From Bacteroidales bacterium (GTDB lineage Bacteria; Bacteroidota; Bacteroidia; Bacteroidales; Dysgonomonadaceae), in the NCBI GenBank assembly GCA_012798745.1, contig JAAZMQ010000122.1, positions 1-8,488 on the forward strand: a stretch of DNA of 8,488 nt, given 5' to 3'. The position numbers were made by a program, and so were the translations under genes. The first letter of the stretch is position 1. Every line of letters starts with the position of its first letter. This document shows, piece by piece, positions 1 through 5,314 of the stretch. The notes under the pieces were generated by a model, which was not told where the DNA came from, ran no database searches, and saw only the letters and a list, made by a program, of their open reading frames with translations.

Positions 1-920
1 AATATGTTGTATTTCACCACAAATTTGTTACCTGGATGGAAGCAAACGGCTATCCCACCACCAAAATTTATAGTAGCGAAGAGATCGATGACTTGGTATC
101 CAAATCACCTTATTATAAAGCTACTTCTAAAGATGTGGATTGGTTACAGAAGGTGCGTATGCAGGGACGGGTACAAAAATGGGTAGACCATTCCATCAGT
201 GTAACCATTAATTTGCCGGCCGATATCACAGAAGATCTCGTGGGCGAGTTGTATATGGAAGCTTGGAAAAGCGGATGCAAAGGATGTACTGTTTATCGTG
301 AAGGCTCGCGTTCGGGGGTTTTGATTTCGAATGATGAGAAAAGTAAAAAAGATTGTTTTGAAATGCCTCAAGTTGTTACTCCTCGTCCTACCGAGTTGGA
401 AGCCGATGTAATCCGATTCCAGAATAACAAGGAAAAATGGATTGCTTTTATCGGTTTGCTTAATGGAAGACCTTATGAAATTTTTACCGGTCTCAACGAT
501 GAAGACGATGGTATTTTATTGCCTAAGAGGGTAACAAAAGGGAAAATCATAAAGGCGTATGATAATGATGGACGAAAACATTACGATTTTCAATTTAAAA
601 ACCGGAGAGGATACAAGGTAACAATAGAAGGATTGGACAGCAAATTTAATCCTGAATTCTGGAATTATGCCAAGCTCATTTCGGGTGTTCTTCGTTATGG
701 AATGCCAATCGATCAGGTAATAAAATTGGTATCGGGGTTGGAGCTCGACAGTCAGACTATCAACACCTGGAAAAGCGGTGTAGTGCGCGCGTTGAAACGG
801 TATCTCCCGAGCGATTCGGAAGCAAAAGGAGAAGAATGCCCCGTTTGCGGTCAGGAGACATTAGTTTATCAGGAGGGTTGTCTGAAATGTCGCAACTGCG
901 GTGCTACTAAATGTGGATAA
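1..920 (+). CDS. nrdJ: Adenosylcobalamin-dependent (class II) ribonucleoside-diphosphate reductase, C-terminal part
   Basis: This is the 3' end of a B12-dependent ribonucleotide reductase, the cytoplasmic enzyme that makes deoxyribonucleotides. The frame is already open at base 3 (reading YVVFHHKFVTW before the first Met at 36), so the catalytic barrel lies off the left edge. Visible family features are the conserved block DHSISVTINLP, then AWKSGCKGCTVYREGSRSG, which ends the core. A TSCPD-like accessory region follows, with the segment around EKWIAFIGLLNGRPYEIFTG. The tail is cysteine-rich, with CPVCG at about base 837 and then CLKCRNCGATKCG at the very C-terminus. It resembles the zinc-ribbon and redox-cysteine tail of class II enzymes that regenerates the active-site disulfide. 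The frame is intact and the ending is natural, followed directly by a terminator. It is a housekeeping gene and probably marks the conserved edge of the accessory region to its right. The class II assignment is from recognised sequence; the symbol follows common usage. Confidence 0.93.
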   Translation, partial: YVVFHHKFVTWMEANGYPTTKIYSSEEIDDLVSKSPYYKATSKDVDWLQKVRMQGRVQKWVDHSISVTINLPADITEDLVGELYMEAWKSGCKGCTVYREGSRSGVLISNDEKSKKDCFEMPQVVTPRPTELEADVIRFQNNKEKWIAFIGLLNGRPYEIFTGLNDEDDGILLPKRVTKGKIIKAYDNDGRKHYDFQFKNRRGYKVTIEGLDSKFNPEFWNYAKLISGVLRYGMPIDQVIKLVSGLELDSQTINTWKSGVVRALKRYLPSDSEAKGEECPVCGQETLVYQEGCLKCRNCGATKCG

Positions 921-938
921 CTGTTACAAAAGTAAATA

Positions 939-977
939 AAAAAATCCTGTAAAATTTTTAGTTTTACAGGATTTTTT
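939..977 (+). terminator. Intrinsic terminator after the ribonucleotide reductase
   Basis: A perfect 16-nt inverted repeat (arms 939-954 and 962-977, loop 955-961) has the core TCCTGTAAAA/TTTTACAGGA. It is flanked by an A-run on the left and a T-run on the right, so the hairpin ends in a U-tract in RNA from either strand and may work in both directions. It sits 18 nt after the reductase stop codon. It also isolates the reductase from the truncated fragments that follow. Confidence 0.88.
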
Positions 978-1034
978 ATTGCTTATAAGTTTGTCTTTCC
1001 GGCAGAGAGAGGGCACTATCTGTCAATTTTTTCA

Positions 1035-1772
1035 AATGAGACTTTTTCGGTTAACAGAAAAAATGACACACCTTTATTAATAAAAAAACCTTTTCTTAAT
1101 ATCGTTGGCACGGTGCAGCCGTCCGTTTTAGAGGGGATATTTCAAAGGAATAACGGCGAGACTTCGGGCTTTATGCAAAGGTTTCTTTTCTTATTTCCTG
1201 AATTTCCGGAGAGGAAGTACAATCCCCAATCGGTTGACACGAATATTCTTCAAATGTATAATAACCTGATAAACAGTATTTTGGATTTAAACGAGGATAC
1301 AACCTTTGAAACGACATTGAGCCCCGATGCAGAGGAAAGGTATAAAGAATATTTTTCACAATGCGAGAAAAGCCGAATGCGGTCGGATGACTTTTGGGCT
1401 TCGGTTTATAGCAAGGCCGAAATTCAGGTTTTAAGGATTGCTTTAACGGTTAAATTGGCACGGCTGGCCGAAATAAAGAGCGCTTTTGTGGAAGTTGAGG
1501 ATATAGAGTGTGCTGTTGAGATGATGGAGTATTTTATTCAATCGCTTCGAAAATTTAAGGCGACAATTCCCAAGCCGAAAATTAGAACTAGTGATTTGAT
1601 AAGGGGAATTTTTATGGAAAATCCCCAAGCAAATCAATCGGAGGTTGCACGAATGTTTGGGTTTTCCCGTCCATACGTAAACAAATTGGCAAAAAGTGTC
1701 AGGTTAACAGGTTACGGTTACAGTTCCACGCAAACGTTTACAGCAAACGATTACGGCGAAAATGGGGTGTAA
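1035..1772 (+). pseudogene. DUF3987-type primase/helicase-like protein, 5'-truncated remnant
   Basis: This is the C-terminal part of a DUF3987 protein, a family found with BT4734-like/VirE_N domains in Bacteroidota mobile islands and thought to act in element replication. The recognisable match starts near base 1041-1056 (VNRKNDTPLLIKKPFLN) and continues with IVGTVQPSVLEGIF and GFMQRFLFLFPE, typical of the distal ATPase core. A helical region follows (AEIQVLRIALTVKLARL). The end carries a helix-turn-helix-like segment (QSEVARMFGFSRPYVNKLAK, roughly residues 200-219 counted from base 1035). The Walker A/B part expected upstream is missing; instead the frame runs back into the reductase terminator region with no coherent homology, so the gene is truncated. 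The first ATG in frame is at 1035 and a GTG lies at 1113, but neither is a natural start because homology crosses both. The remaining frame has no internal stops, so the loss may be recent or the tail may still be expressed. Confidence 0.7.
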
Positions 1773-1782
1773 CCAACGAAAA

Positions 1783-1789
1783 AGAGGAG
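1783..1789 (+). promoter_or_regulatory. Ribosome binding site for the BT4734-like fragment
   Basis: AGAGGAG lies 8 nt before the ATG at 1798. It supports 1798 as the original start, even though the frame meets a stop only nine codons in. Strong Shine-Dalgarno sites are not typical of Bacteroidota, so this may reflect an element with its own translation habits. Confidence 0.45.
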
Positions 1790-1797
1790 ATGAAAAA

Positions 1798-2268
1798 ATG
1801 AAAACGAAAGTAAGTATATATTGAAACACAACCGACACGATTGAGGCAAAAGGGAATTTATTTTCATTCCTTAACACCGACAAATGGAGACCCCTATCGG
1901 ACAAAGTCAGGAATGAACCGAATAAGGAGGCGCGCAGCGCTTTAAAGAAAAACTTATCGTGTTGCACACCATCGGGGTTGTTTAATGAGCGCAACAAAGG
2001 CGGGTTAATCAAACACAGCGGTTTTATATGCGTGGATATTGACGGCCAAGACAATCCCACAATAAACGATTGGCAGGGCTTCGTTGAGGAATTGGGACAC
2101 TTAAAGGAAGTTTTATTTGCGGGATTGTCGGTAAGTGGCGGCGGGGCATTTTGTCTCATTCCTATCAATGACCCTAAGAAGCACGAGGAGCATTTCAGGG
2201 CGATTGAAGAGGACTTTACAAGGTATGGAATAATCATTGACCACGCTTTTTTATTATGCAAAACTTAA
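1798..2268 (+). pseudogene. BT4734-like (VirE_N) N-terminal domain protein, nonsense-interrupted and 3'-truncated
   Basis: The frame from ATG 1798 reads MKTKVSIY, then a TGA at 1822-1824, then continues in the same frame with NTTDTIEAK to a stop at 2266-2268. The remainder matches the BT4734-like N-terminal domain: SCCTPSGLFNERNKGGLIKH, then SGFICVDIDGQDNP, then LFAGLSVSGGGAFCLIPI, then HEEHFRAIEEDF and GIIID. In the family this domain has a primase-like fold and is normally followed by DUF3987 in a protein of roughly 600-800 residues. Here similarity stops right after GIIID, where the expected Cys-Lys-Asp..Arg-Leu-Arg block should begin; the last eight residues (HAFLLCKT) look unrelated. So there are two lesions: an early stop, which one C-to-T change in CGA could give, and a 3' deletion junction at about 2240-2250. 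A TTG at 1978 is the only convenient in-frame restart. It starts 26 bp after the DUF3987 remnant, in the reverse of the normal domain order. Confidence 0.75.
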
Positions 2269-2287
2269 CGGAGTAACACTGAAATGA
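2234..2287 (+). pseudogene. Possible 3' tail of a lost gene (…YYAKLNGVTLK)
   Basis: A second frame overlapping the end of the BT4734-like remnant reads FYYAKLNGVTLK and stops at TGA 2285-2287. That stop overlaps the ATG of the next small ORF in an ATGA arrangement, the usual sign of two translationally coupled genes. The overlap suggests that these last codons are the true end of the gene originally upstream of the 44-residue ORF, and that a deletion joined them to the BT4734-like fragment out of frame. The stretch is short and could be chance. Confidence 0.28.
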
Positions 2288-2418
2288 AAGAGAAACTAAT
2301 CAAAATATTTAATTTGAAATTCGTTACAAAAACGAAGTGGAATGAAATTTATTATTCCGATACCCATGTGTTTATATTTAATATTGCTACAAAAACATGG
2401 AAAATTAAACCACGATAA
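2284..2418 (+). CDS. Small hypothetical protein, 44 aa
   Basis: An ATG at 2284 opens a 44-residue frame (starts MKEKLIKIFNLKFV, ends TKTWKIKPR) that stops at TAA 2416-2418. It is basic and rich in aromatic residues, with alternating hydrophobic residues (NEIYYSDTHVFIFNI) suggesting a small beta-hairpin protein. I do not recognise a family. Support for a real gene is contextual: its ATG overlaps the stop of an upstream frame (ATGA), and another ATG follows 6 nt after its stop, so it would sit in a tight run of small element genes. It lies between broken genes, so it may be an orphaned survivor of a lost operon. Short length and lack of homology keep confidence low. Confidence 0.4.
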   Translation: MKEKLIKIFNLKFVTKTKWNEIYYSDTHVFIFNIATKTWKIKPR

Positions 2419-2424
2419 CAGGTC

Positions 2425-2529
2425 ATGAGCGAGAAAGAACAGACCAAAAAGATTTTGGAGCAAGCGGCATTTGAGGAAAAGAAAAAAGTACCCGGCTCAG
2501 CCGTACTTGGTCAGAAAACTTCTTTCTGA
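2425..2529 (+). pseudogene. Short 5' gene fragment (MSEKEQTKKILEQ…)
   Basis: ATG 2425 opens a frame of 34 residues (MSEKEQTKKILEQAAFEEKK, then KVPGSAVLGQ) ending at TGA 2527-2529. The beginning looks like the charged helical N-terminus of a longer protein, and the frame dies soon after VLGQ, where base composition changes to AT-rich non-coding sequence. I read it as the start of a gene cut at about 2515. It is closely spaced (6 nt) behind the 44-residue ORF, which fits one former operon. The family is not recognised. Confidence 0.3.
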
Positions 2530-2531
2530 AT

Positions 2532-2557
2532 TTTGTAAATTTTTGTTCATTTACAAA
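2532..2557. repeat. Inverted repeat / hairpin after the + strand fragments
   Basis: TTTGTAAAT (2532-2540) and ATTTACAAA (2549-2557) are perfect 9-nt inverted repeats around an 8-nt loop. It lies 3 nt after the stop of the preceding fragment and at the boundary between the + strand and - strand remnant blocks. There is no T-run after it, so it is weak as an intrinsic terminator; it could also be an operator or the scar of an element end. Confidence 0.5.
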
Positions 2558-2573
2558 TATAGAGCCACAATGT

Positions 2574-2889
2574 TTAACTCCAAAAAAACCTATAAGGGGA
2601 GGTTACTCCTTTGGAAACCCTCAACAGGAAGATAGTACCTCGATATGTTTTAGACGAAAATAATTCCTTGATTTTCAGCGAACGCAAAATTGTGTGCAGT
2701 ACCTCAATAATGATCAGATCAAAATAATTTAGTTCTTTACAAAAATCAATCAACCTCTTGATAGCAGTAGAAGGAATTGTTAGGCATATATGCCCTACAA
2801 ACTCTTAATCGTGCTAGTAAGAATTGAAATTCGATAAACTCCGTCTCGAACGAACGGACGTTTACTTCAATATCCGTCAAGGACTCCAC
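2574..2889 (-). pseudogene. Frameshifted, unrecognised protein remnant
   Basis: On the - strand two overlapping frames read as one protein if a single-base shift is allowed near 2785-2800. The first runs 2889 to 2746 (VESLTDIEVNVRSFETEF, then IEFQFLLARLRVCRAYMPNN). The second is open from 2804 to 2574 (TIPSTAIKRLIDFCKELNYF, then DLIIIEVLHTILRSLKIKEL) and has no ATG. Both have plausible amphipathic composition, and together they give about 105 residues. The first half overlaps the end of frame C by 23 bases. I cannot assign a family, and no ATG start is visible, so this may be an internal or C-terminal piece of a lost gene, or in part chance. This is the only content I can suggest for the otherwise gene-poor stretch 2530-2866. 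Confidence 0.3.
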
Positions 2890-3466
2890 GCCCCTGTTTC
2901 GTTACGCCGCCGGGTACGTATCTTTCGGCGATGGTCTTTATTTCTTCCGTTACCTCTCCGGTAATCTCCACCTTACCGTCGACAATATCCGTAACGGTGG
3001 AGACGATTTCGTGAATTTCTTCGTTTGTATAGCTCTGGTTTACATCATACTGAGGTCTAGTTCTAGATTCACCGCTGCCGATCTGAGATTGCCACCGCCG
3101 GCTTTGGCTATCCCTTCGAGTGTCCTCAGCAGGTGCTCTTTGTTCTCCCACTTGCTCAGATGCGGGAAGCGCTCTTCTGTCAGATTCAGCTCGGCTATTA
3201 TCTCTTCTGCCGTCTTGTTCTTTTGTTCTTTCTCGTTCATGTTGTTCTTTTTTAGAGGGGTCTACATTGCTTTTATCCTCGTCCAAAGGTAATGATTCTT
3301 CCTTAATATTGGTTGCTTTTTCGGCTTCTCTTTCCTCTAATCCTCCGGGTTGCTCTCTATGATATCCGGATTGTTCTCTACCTCTTTCGTCACTATCTCC
3401 TGAGCTTCTTTCTCCGACAGGTTTGGATTTCTCTCCATAACCACTTTCAGTCGGCGGCGTGCCCAC
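2867..3466 (-). CDS. Frame C: disordered charged protein with an ordered C-terminal tail, possible truncated helicase/methylase N-terminus
   Basis: A 199-codon open frame starts at GTG 3466 and stops at TGA 2867-2869. Residues 1-140 are extremely rich in E, R, S, D, G and Q (for example KKEQHERERTKEQDGRR) and are probably disordered. From about residue 141 the sequence looks folded: YDVNQSYTNEEIHEIVSTVT, then VTEEIKTIAERYVPGGVTK and QGRGVLDGY. The last block resembles the RGxL(D/N)EYYTP stretch that introduces the methylase domain of large helicase/N6-methylase proteins of mobile elements. Here it stops at Tyr, as if the rest were deleted. That family link is inference from memory. The frame overlaps frame A over 3337-3466 and contains frame B entirely (3040-3240). 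It holds no ATG at all, so it may be an overprinted gene, or the true continuation of A or B after a frameshift. Its tail past B is the part most likely to be real coding sequence. Confidence 0.45.
   Translation of the reverse strand: MGTPPTESGYGEKSKPVGERSSGDSDERGREQSGYHREQPGGLEEREAEKATNIKEESLPLDEDKSNVDPSKKEQHERERTKEQDGRRDNSRAESDRRALPASEQVGEQRAPAEDTRRDSQSRRWQSQIGSGESRTRPQYDVNQSYTNEEIHEIVSTVTDIVDGKVEITGEVTEEIKTIAERYVPGGVTKQGRGVLDGY
3040..3240 (-). CDS. Frame B: small protein nested in frame C, possible Fis-like HTH
   Basis: ATG 3240 opens a 66-residue frame ending ATGATGTAA at 3040. The product begins MNEKEQKNKTAEEIIAELNL and has well-formed helices (LTEERFPHLSKWENKEHLLR). It is followed by TLEGIAKAGGGNLRSAAVNL, which resembles the start of a Fis/NtrC-type helix-turn-helix, where a GGN(L)xxAA turn precedes the recognition helix. 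Codon choice (many CTG, GCC, AAG, GAG) looks as natural as in frame A and it is in register with A, but two stops separate the two. It lies wholly inside frame C in another frame, so at most one of the two is likely under strong protein-level selection here. It ends just where frame C becomes folded, so one unbroken ancestral protein A-(linker)-B-C tail, now frameshifted, is an alternative. Function unknown. Confidence 0.4.
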   Translation of the reverse strand: MNEKEQKNKTAEEIIAELNLTEERFPHLSKWENKEHLLRTLEGIAKAGGGNLRSAAVNLELDLSMM

Positions 3467-3600
3467 TTCTTCTTTTTCTCCAAATCCGCCAGATCGCTCA
3501 ATATTAACCCCATTTTCACTCTCTCTTCCGGAGTGGAATTGTTTATGAATGCTTCTATCAGCACGTCTGCTTTTGATAAATTCGATTGTTCTTCTTTCAT
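3337..3600 (-). CDS. Frame A: hypothetical helical protein, 87 aa
   Basis: ATG 3600 opens an 87-residue frame that stops at TAG 3337-3339. It begins MKEEQSNLSKADVLIEAF and continues with NNSTPEERVKMGLILSDLAD, a very basic turn (EKKKKWARRRLKVVMER) and an acidic C-terminal helix (NPNLSEKEAQEIVTKEVENN). Composition and heptad-like spacing argue for a real, all-helical cytoplasmic protein, possibly nucleic-acid binding through the KKKKWARRR patch. I do not recognise a family. It is the first gene of the - strand block and lies 29 bases from the 110-bp repeat, which would form its upstream region. Its last 130 bases overlap frame C. I see no canonical slippery heptamer in the overlap (the best site reads GAG AAA AAG), so a programmed shift into C is not supported. 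Confidence 0.6.
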   Translation of the reverse strand: MKEEQSNLSKADVLIEAFINNSTPEERVKMGLILSDLADLEKKKKWARRRLKVVMERNPNLSEKEAQEIVTKEVENNPDIIESNPED

Positions 3601-3629
3601 TGTCGTCTAATTTTTATATGTAGTTATTG

Positions 3630-3739
3630 TTGTCAAGTCTCACAAGACTAAAATGTTTGTGAAAGCATAGAATTTTATTTGGTTTTGAATTTATGATTTT
3701 ATTTTTAAATTAGCAATGGTTTTGCTTAAAAATTTCAAA
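3630..3739. repeat. 110-bp long direct repeat, left copy
   Basis: This stretch matches 8214-8323 over 110 bases with three substitutions (3652 A/G, 3666 C/T, 3683 T/C) and no gaps, in the same orientation. Looser similarity (TGTAGTT) occurs just before both copies. It is AT-rich and non-coding, with two small hairpins: AGTCT-CACA-AGACT at 3636-3649 and AGCAA-TGGTT-TTGCT at 3712-3726, the latter flanked by TTTTTA and TAAAAA. The copy ends 13 bases from the stop of the serine hydrolase gene and starts 29 bases from the ATG of frame A, so on the - strand it is both the 3' flank of the former and the 5' flank of the latter. It is the left bracket of the 4584-bp cargo block. Confidence 0.96.
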
Positions 3740-3752
3740 GTTTTAATATAAA

Positions 3753-5066
3753 CTATTTTTTCGGCAGCTCTGCAGATAAGCCACTTTCAGGATAAGGAGG
3801 TTCCTCTATCGCATCCATGATGGGGTTAAAGAGGTATTTTTCAGCTCCCAACCAAAAACCTTCGCCCTTCGACTCATCATAAAGATTATTTCCCATTCGG
3901 ACAATCACCATATTTAAACTTGGAATAACCATCAAATGCTGATTGCCCGCACCTCCCCCGACAAAGGCATCGCGGGGAACAGACCCCCAAACCCCGTCAA
4001 AATTACTGTACCATCCGGCAGTTGTTGCCGGCTGAGGATTATTTTTGGTTCGTGTGTCGCTATTCGGTATTTTTTCTTCACATGATGTAGCGGGCATTGC
4101 CGTTCCGGCATATGAAGTCACCTTTTTCACATTTAACGAATCGATAATTTGCCTTCCCTGCCAGTTACCTTTGTGTAGCATCAGCAATCCAATTTTGGCA
4201 ATGGCCTTTGCTGTGAAGTTGCCCCCTCCCCAACCGGGCACCAGCTTCAGGCCATCCAATTCATAGGTTTTTCCGTACCCGATTGTATAATCTTTCTCTT
4301 CAATCCCAATGGGTTCATAAATGCGTTCTTTTAAATACGTTCGTATATCCTCGTATTTTGAACCTTTCAGGGATGATGTGACGGCATAAGTCAACATGGC
4401 AATGCCGGGATTGCTATATACATATTTTGTACCCGGAGTAAAAATAACCTGAGCACTGTCGCGTGCCAATGAAAACGGATCGGGTTCCTTTCTCCAGAAT
4501 CGCCCTTTCCACCCGGGGATTCCAAAATGCCTGTCCAACTTTTTCCGTTCCATCTCTGCTTTTTCTTTTTCGCTTGCTTCGGCATCTTCAATCCCGGAAG
4601 TGTGAGTGGCCAGCTGCCTAATGGTGATTTTCGATTTTATTTCGTCTTTTTTCCAGGAAGGAATAAAATTACAGGCCGGTTCATCCGGATGGATATAACC
4701 ATCATCCAATGCAGCAAGTAACGAGATTCCACTCACCACTGCTTTTGCCAGCGATGCCGTACTATGTTTTTTCACAGAGTCTTCCCAGCCGGGACTAAAC
4801 CACTCATAAACGATCTTGTCATTTTTTATAATCAAAAGCTTTTTCGTTCCTTTTTCAGCTAAAACATTTCTCATGCTGTCTAGTTTTTTGGACGACATCC
4901 CCCGGCTTTCCGGGGTAGCATATTCCCATTGGAAGTCTGATGGAGTATTTGTGGTTTTTACCTTGTGATTTTCGGCATGGTTCCATGAAACAAAACCGAT
5001 GATGCTTATAAAAACAATGGTTCCGGCCGTTTTTCGCAAGAAGTCTGTTGAAGTAATCGAAATCAT
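3753..5066 (-). CDS. Exported serine hydrolase, beta-lactamase/penicillin-binding-protein fold (class C type)
   Basis: A 437-residue protein of the PF00144 serine hydrolase family, which includes class C beta-lactamases, DD-peptidases and carboxylesterases. The N-terminus has a hydrophobic segment (about residues 13-27, TAGTIVFISIIGFVS) after a short region with Arg-Lys, consistent with a signal peptide or anchor, so it probably acts in the periplasm. Catalytic motifs are in order: the SxxK motif S105-L-A-K108 (nucleophile and general base), the YxN motif Y217-S-N219 inside KYVYSNPGIAMLTYA, and the family block QLATHTSGIED at 151-161. The late segment FVGGGAGNQHLMVIPSLNMV (368-387) stands where the third motif is expected; it resembles the esterase/dimer-hydrolase-like branch rather than true beta-lactamases with KTG. 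Length is usual for the family and the frame is intact. It is transcribed in the same direction as the upstream propeller protein gene, separated by 248 bases. Substrate cannot be told from sequence. Confidence 0.92.
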   Translation of the reverse strand: MISITSTDFLRKTAGTIVFISIIGFVSWNHAENHKVKTTNTPSDFQWEYATPESRGMSSKKLDSMRNVLAEKGTKKLLIIKNDKIVYEWFSPGWEDSVKKHSTASLAKAVVSGISLLAALDDGYIHPDEPACNFIPSWKKDEIKSKITIRQLATHTSGIEDAEASEKEKAEMERKKLDRHFGIPGWKGRFWRKEPDPFSLARDSAQVIFTPGTKYVYSNPGIAMLTYAVTSSLKGSKYEDIRTYLKERIYEPIGIEEKDYTIGYGKTYELDGLKLVPGWGGGNFTAKAIAKIGLLMLHKGNWQGRQIIDSLNVKKVTSYAGTAMPATSCEEKIPNSDTRTKNNPQPATTAGWYSNFDGVWGSVPRDAFVGGGAGNQHLMVIPSLNMVIVRMGNNLYDESKGEGFWLGAEKYLFNPIMDAIEEPPYPESGLSAELPKK

Positions 5067-5314
5067 ATTCTAATTTTTAGATTTATTAGTTTATCATTCT
5101 GCTTTCGCAAGATCCAAATAACTTGCTTGCATTGGTTTTTTCGAATTTTAATATTTTACAATCTCTTCATAAACCGTTTTTTGCCGTTATTGTTTCGTCA
5201 TGCGGATTTTGTTTGTGCAGTTTCCGGTTTTGAAGTACAATTTCTTCTGATGCATTTGCATAACAATATCGTAAGTTCAACTTAGAAGCACAACTTTTTT
5301 AAATGAGAAAAAAT
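5067..5314. other. Intergenic region between the two cargo genes
   Basis: These 248 AT-rich bases separate the stop of the large propeller protein from the start of the serine hydrolase (both - strand). I see no ORF worth reporting. A 13-bp palindrome, TAAGTTCAACTTA (5272-5284), lies 31 bases past the propeller gene stop and could be a weak operator or part of a transcript end; there is no T-run. The size of the gap suggests the serine hydrolase has its own promoter, which should lie here, but I could not identify a clear Bacteroidota -33/-7 pair. Confidence 0.4.

Noticed and set aside
921..1034. Cobalamin riboswitch or new gene between the terminator and the DUF3987 remnant
   Set aside because: The open frame through 936-1034 reads across the terminator hairpin and gives no coherent protein, and no B12-box-like sequence is seen.
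1822..1824. Selenocysteine or recoded TGA in the BT4734-like gene
   Set aside because: The family has no Cys/Sec requirement at this position and no SECIS-like hairpin was seen; a nonsense mutation is simpler.
1704..2261. 185-codon - strand open frame opposite the BT4734-like remnant
   Set aside because: It is antisense to a stretch with clear BT4734-like similarity and its product has no domain-like features; it is a shadow frame.
2580..2660. Apparent similarity between + strand and - strand translations (KTYKG / KTYRG) suggesting a large palindrome
   Set aside because: Base-by-base comparison shows only short scattered matches; it is likely chance.
3400..3500. Programmed -1 frameshift from A into C
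   Set aside because: The best site (GAG AAA AAG AAG AAG) lacks a canonical X XXY YYZ heptamer in frame, and I saw no clear following stem-loop, so it is unsupported.
3011..3507. Several + strand open frames opposite A, B and C
   Set aside because: Products are Ser/Leu/Phe-rich and low in complexity, as expected from the complement of E/K/R-rich coding sequence.
3630..3739. Repeat as an integron attC site, CRISPR unit or tRNA fragment
   Set aside because: There is no attC core-site pattern, no short regularly spaced units, and no tRNA-like arms; only two long copies exist in the window.
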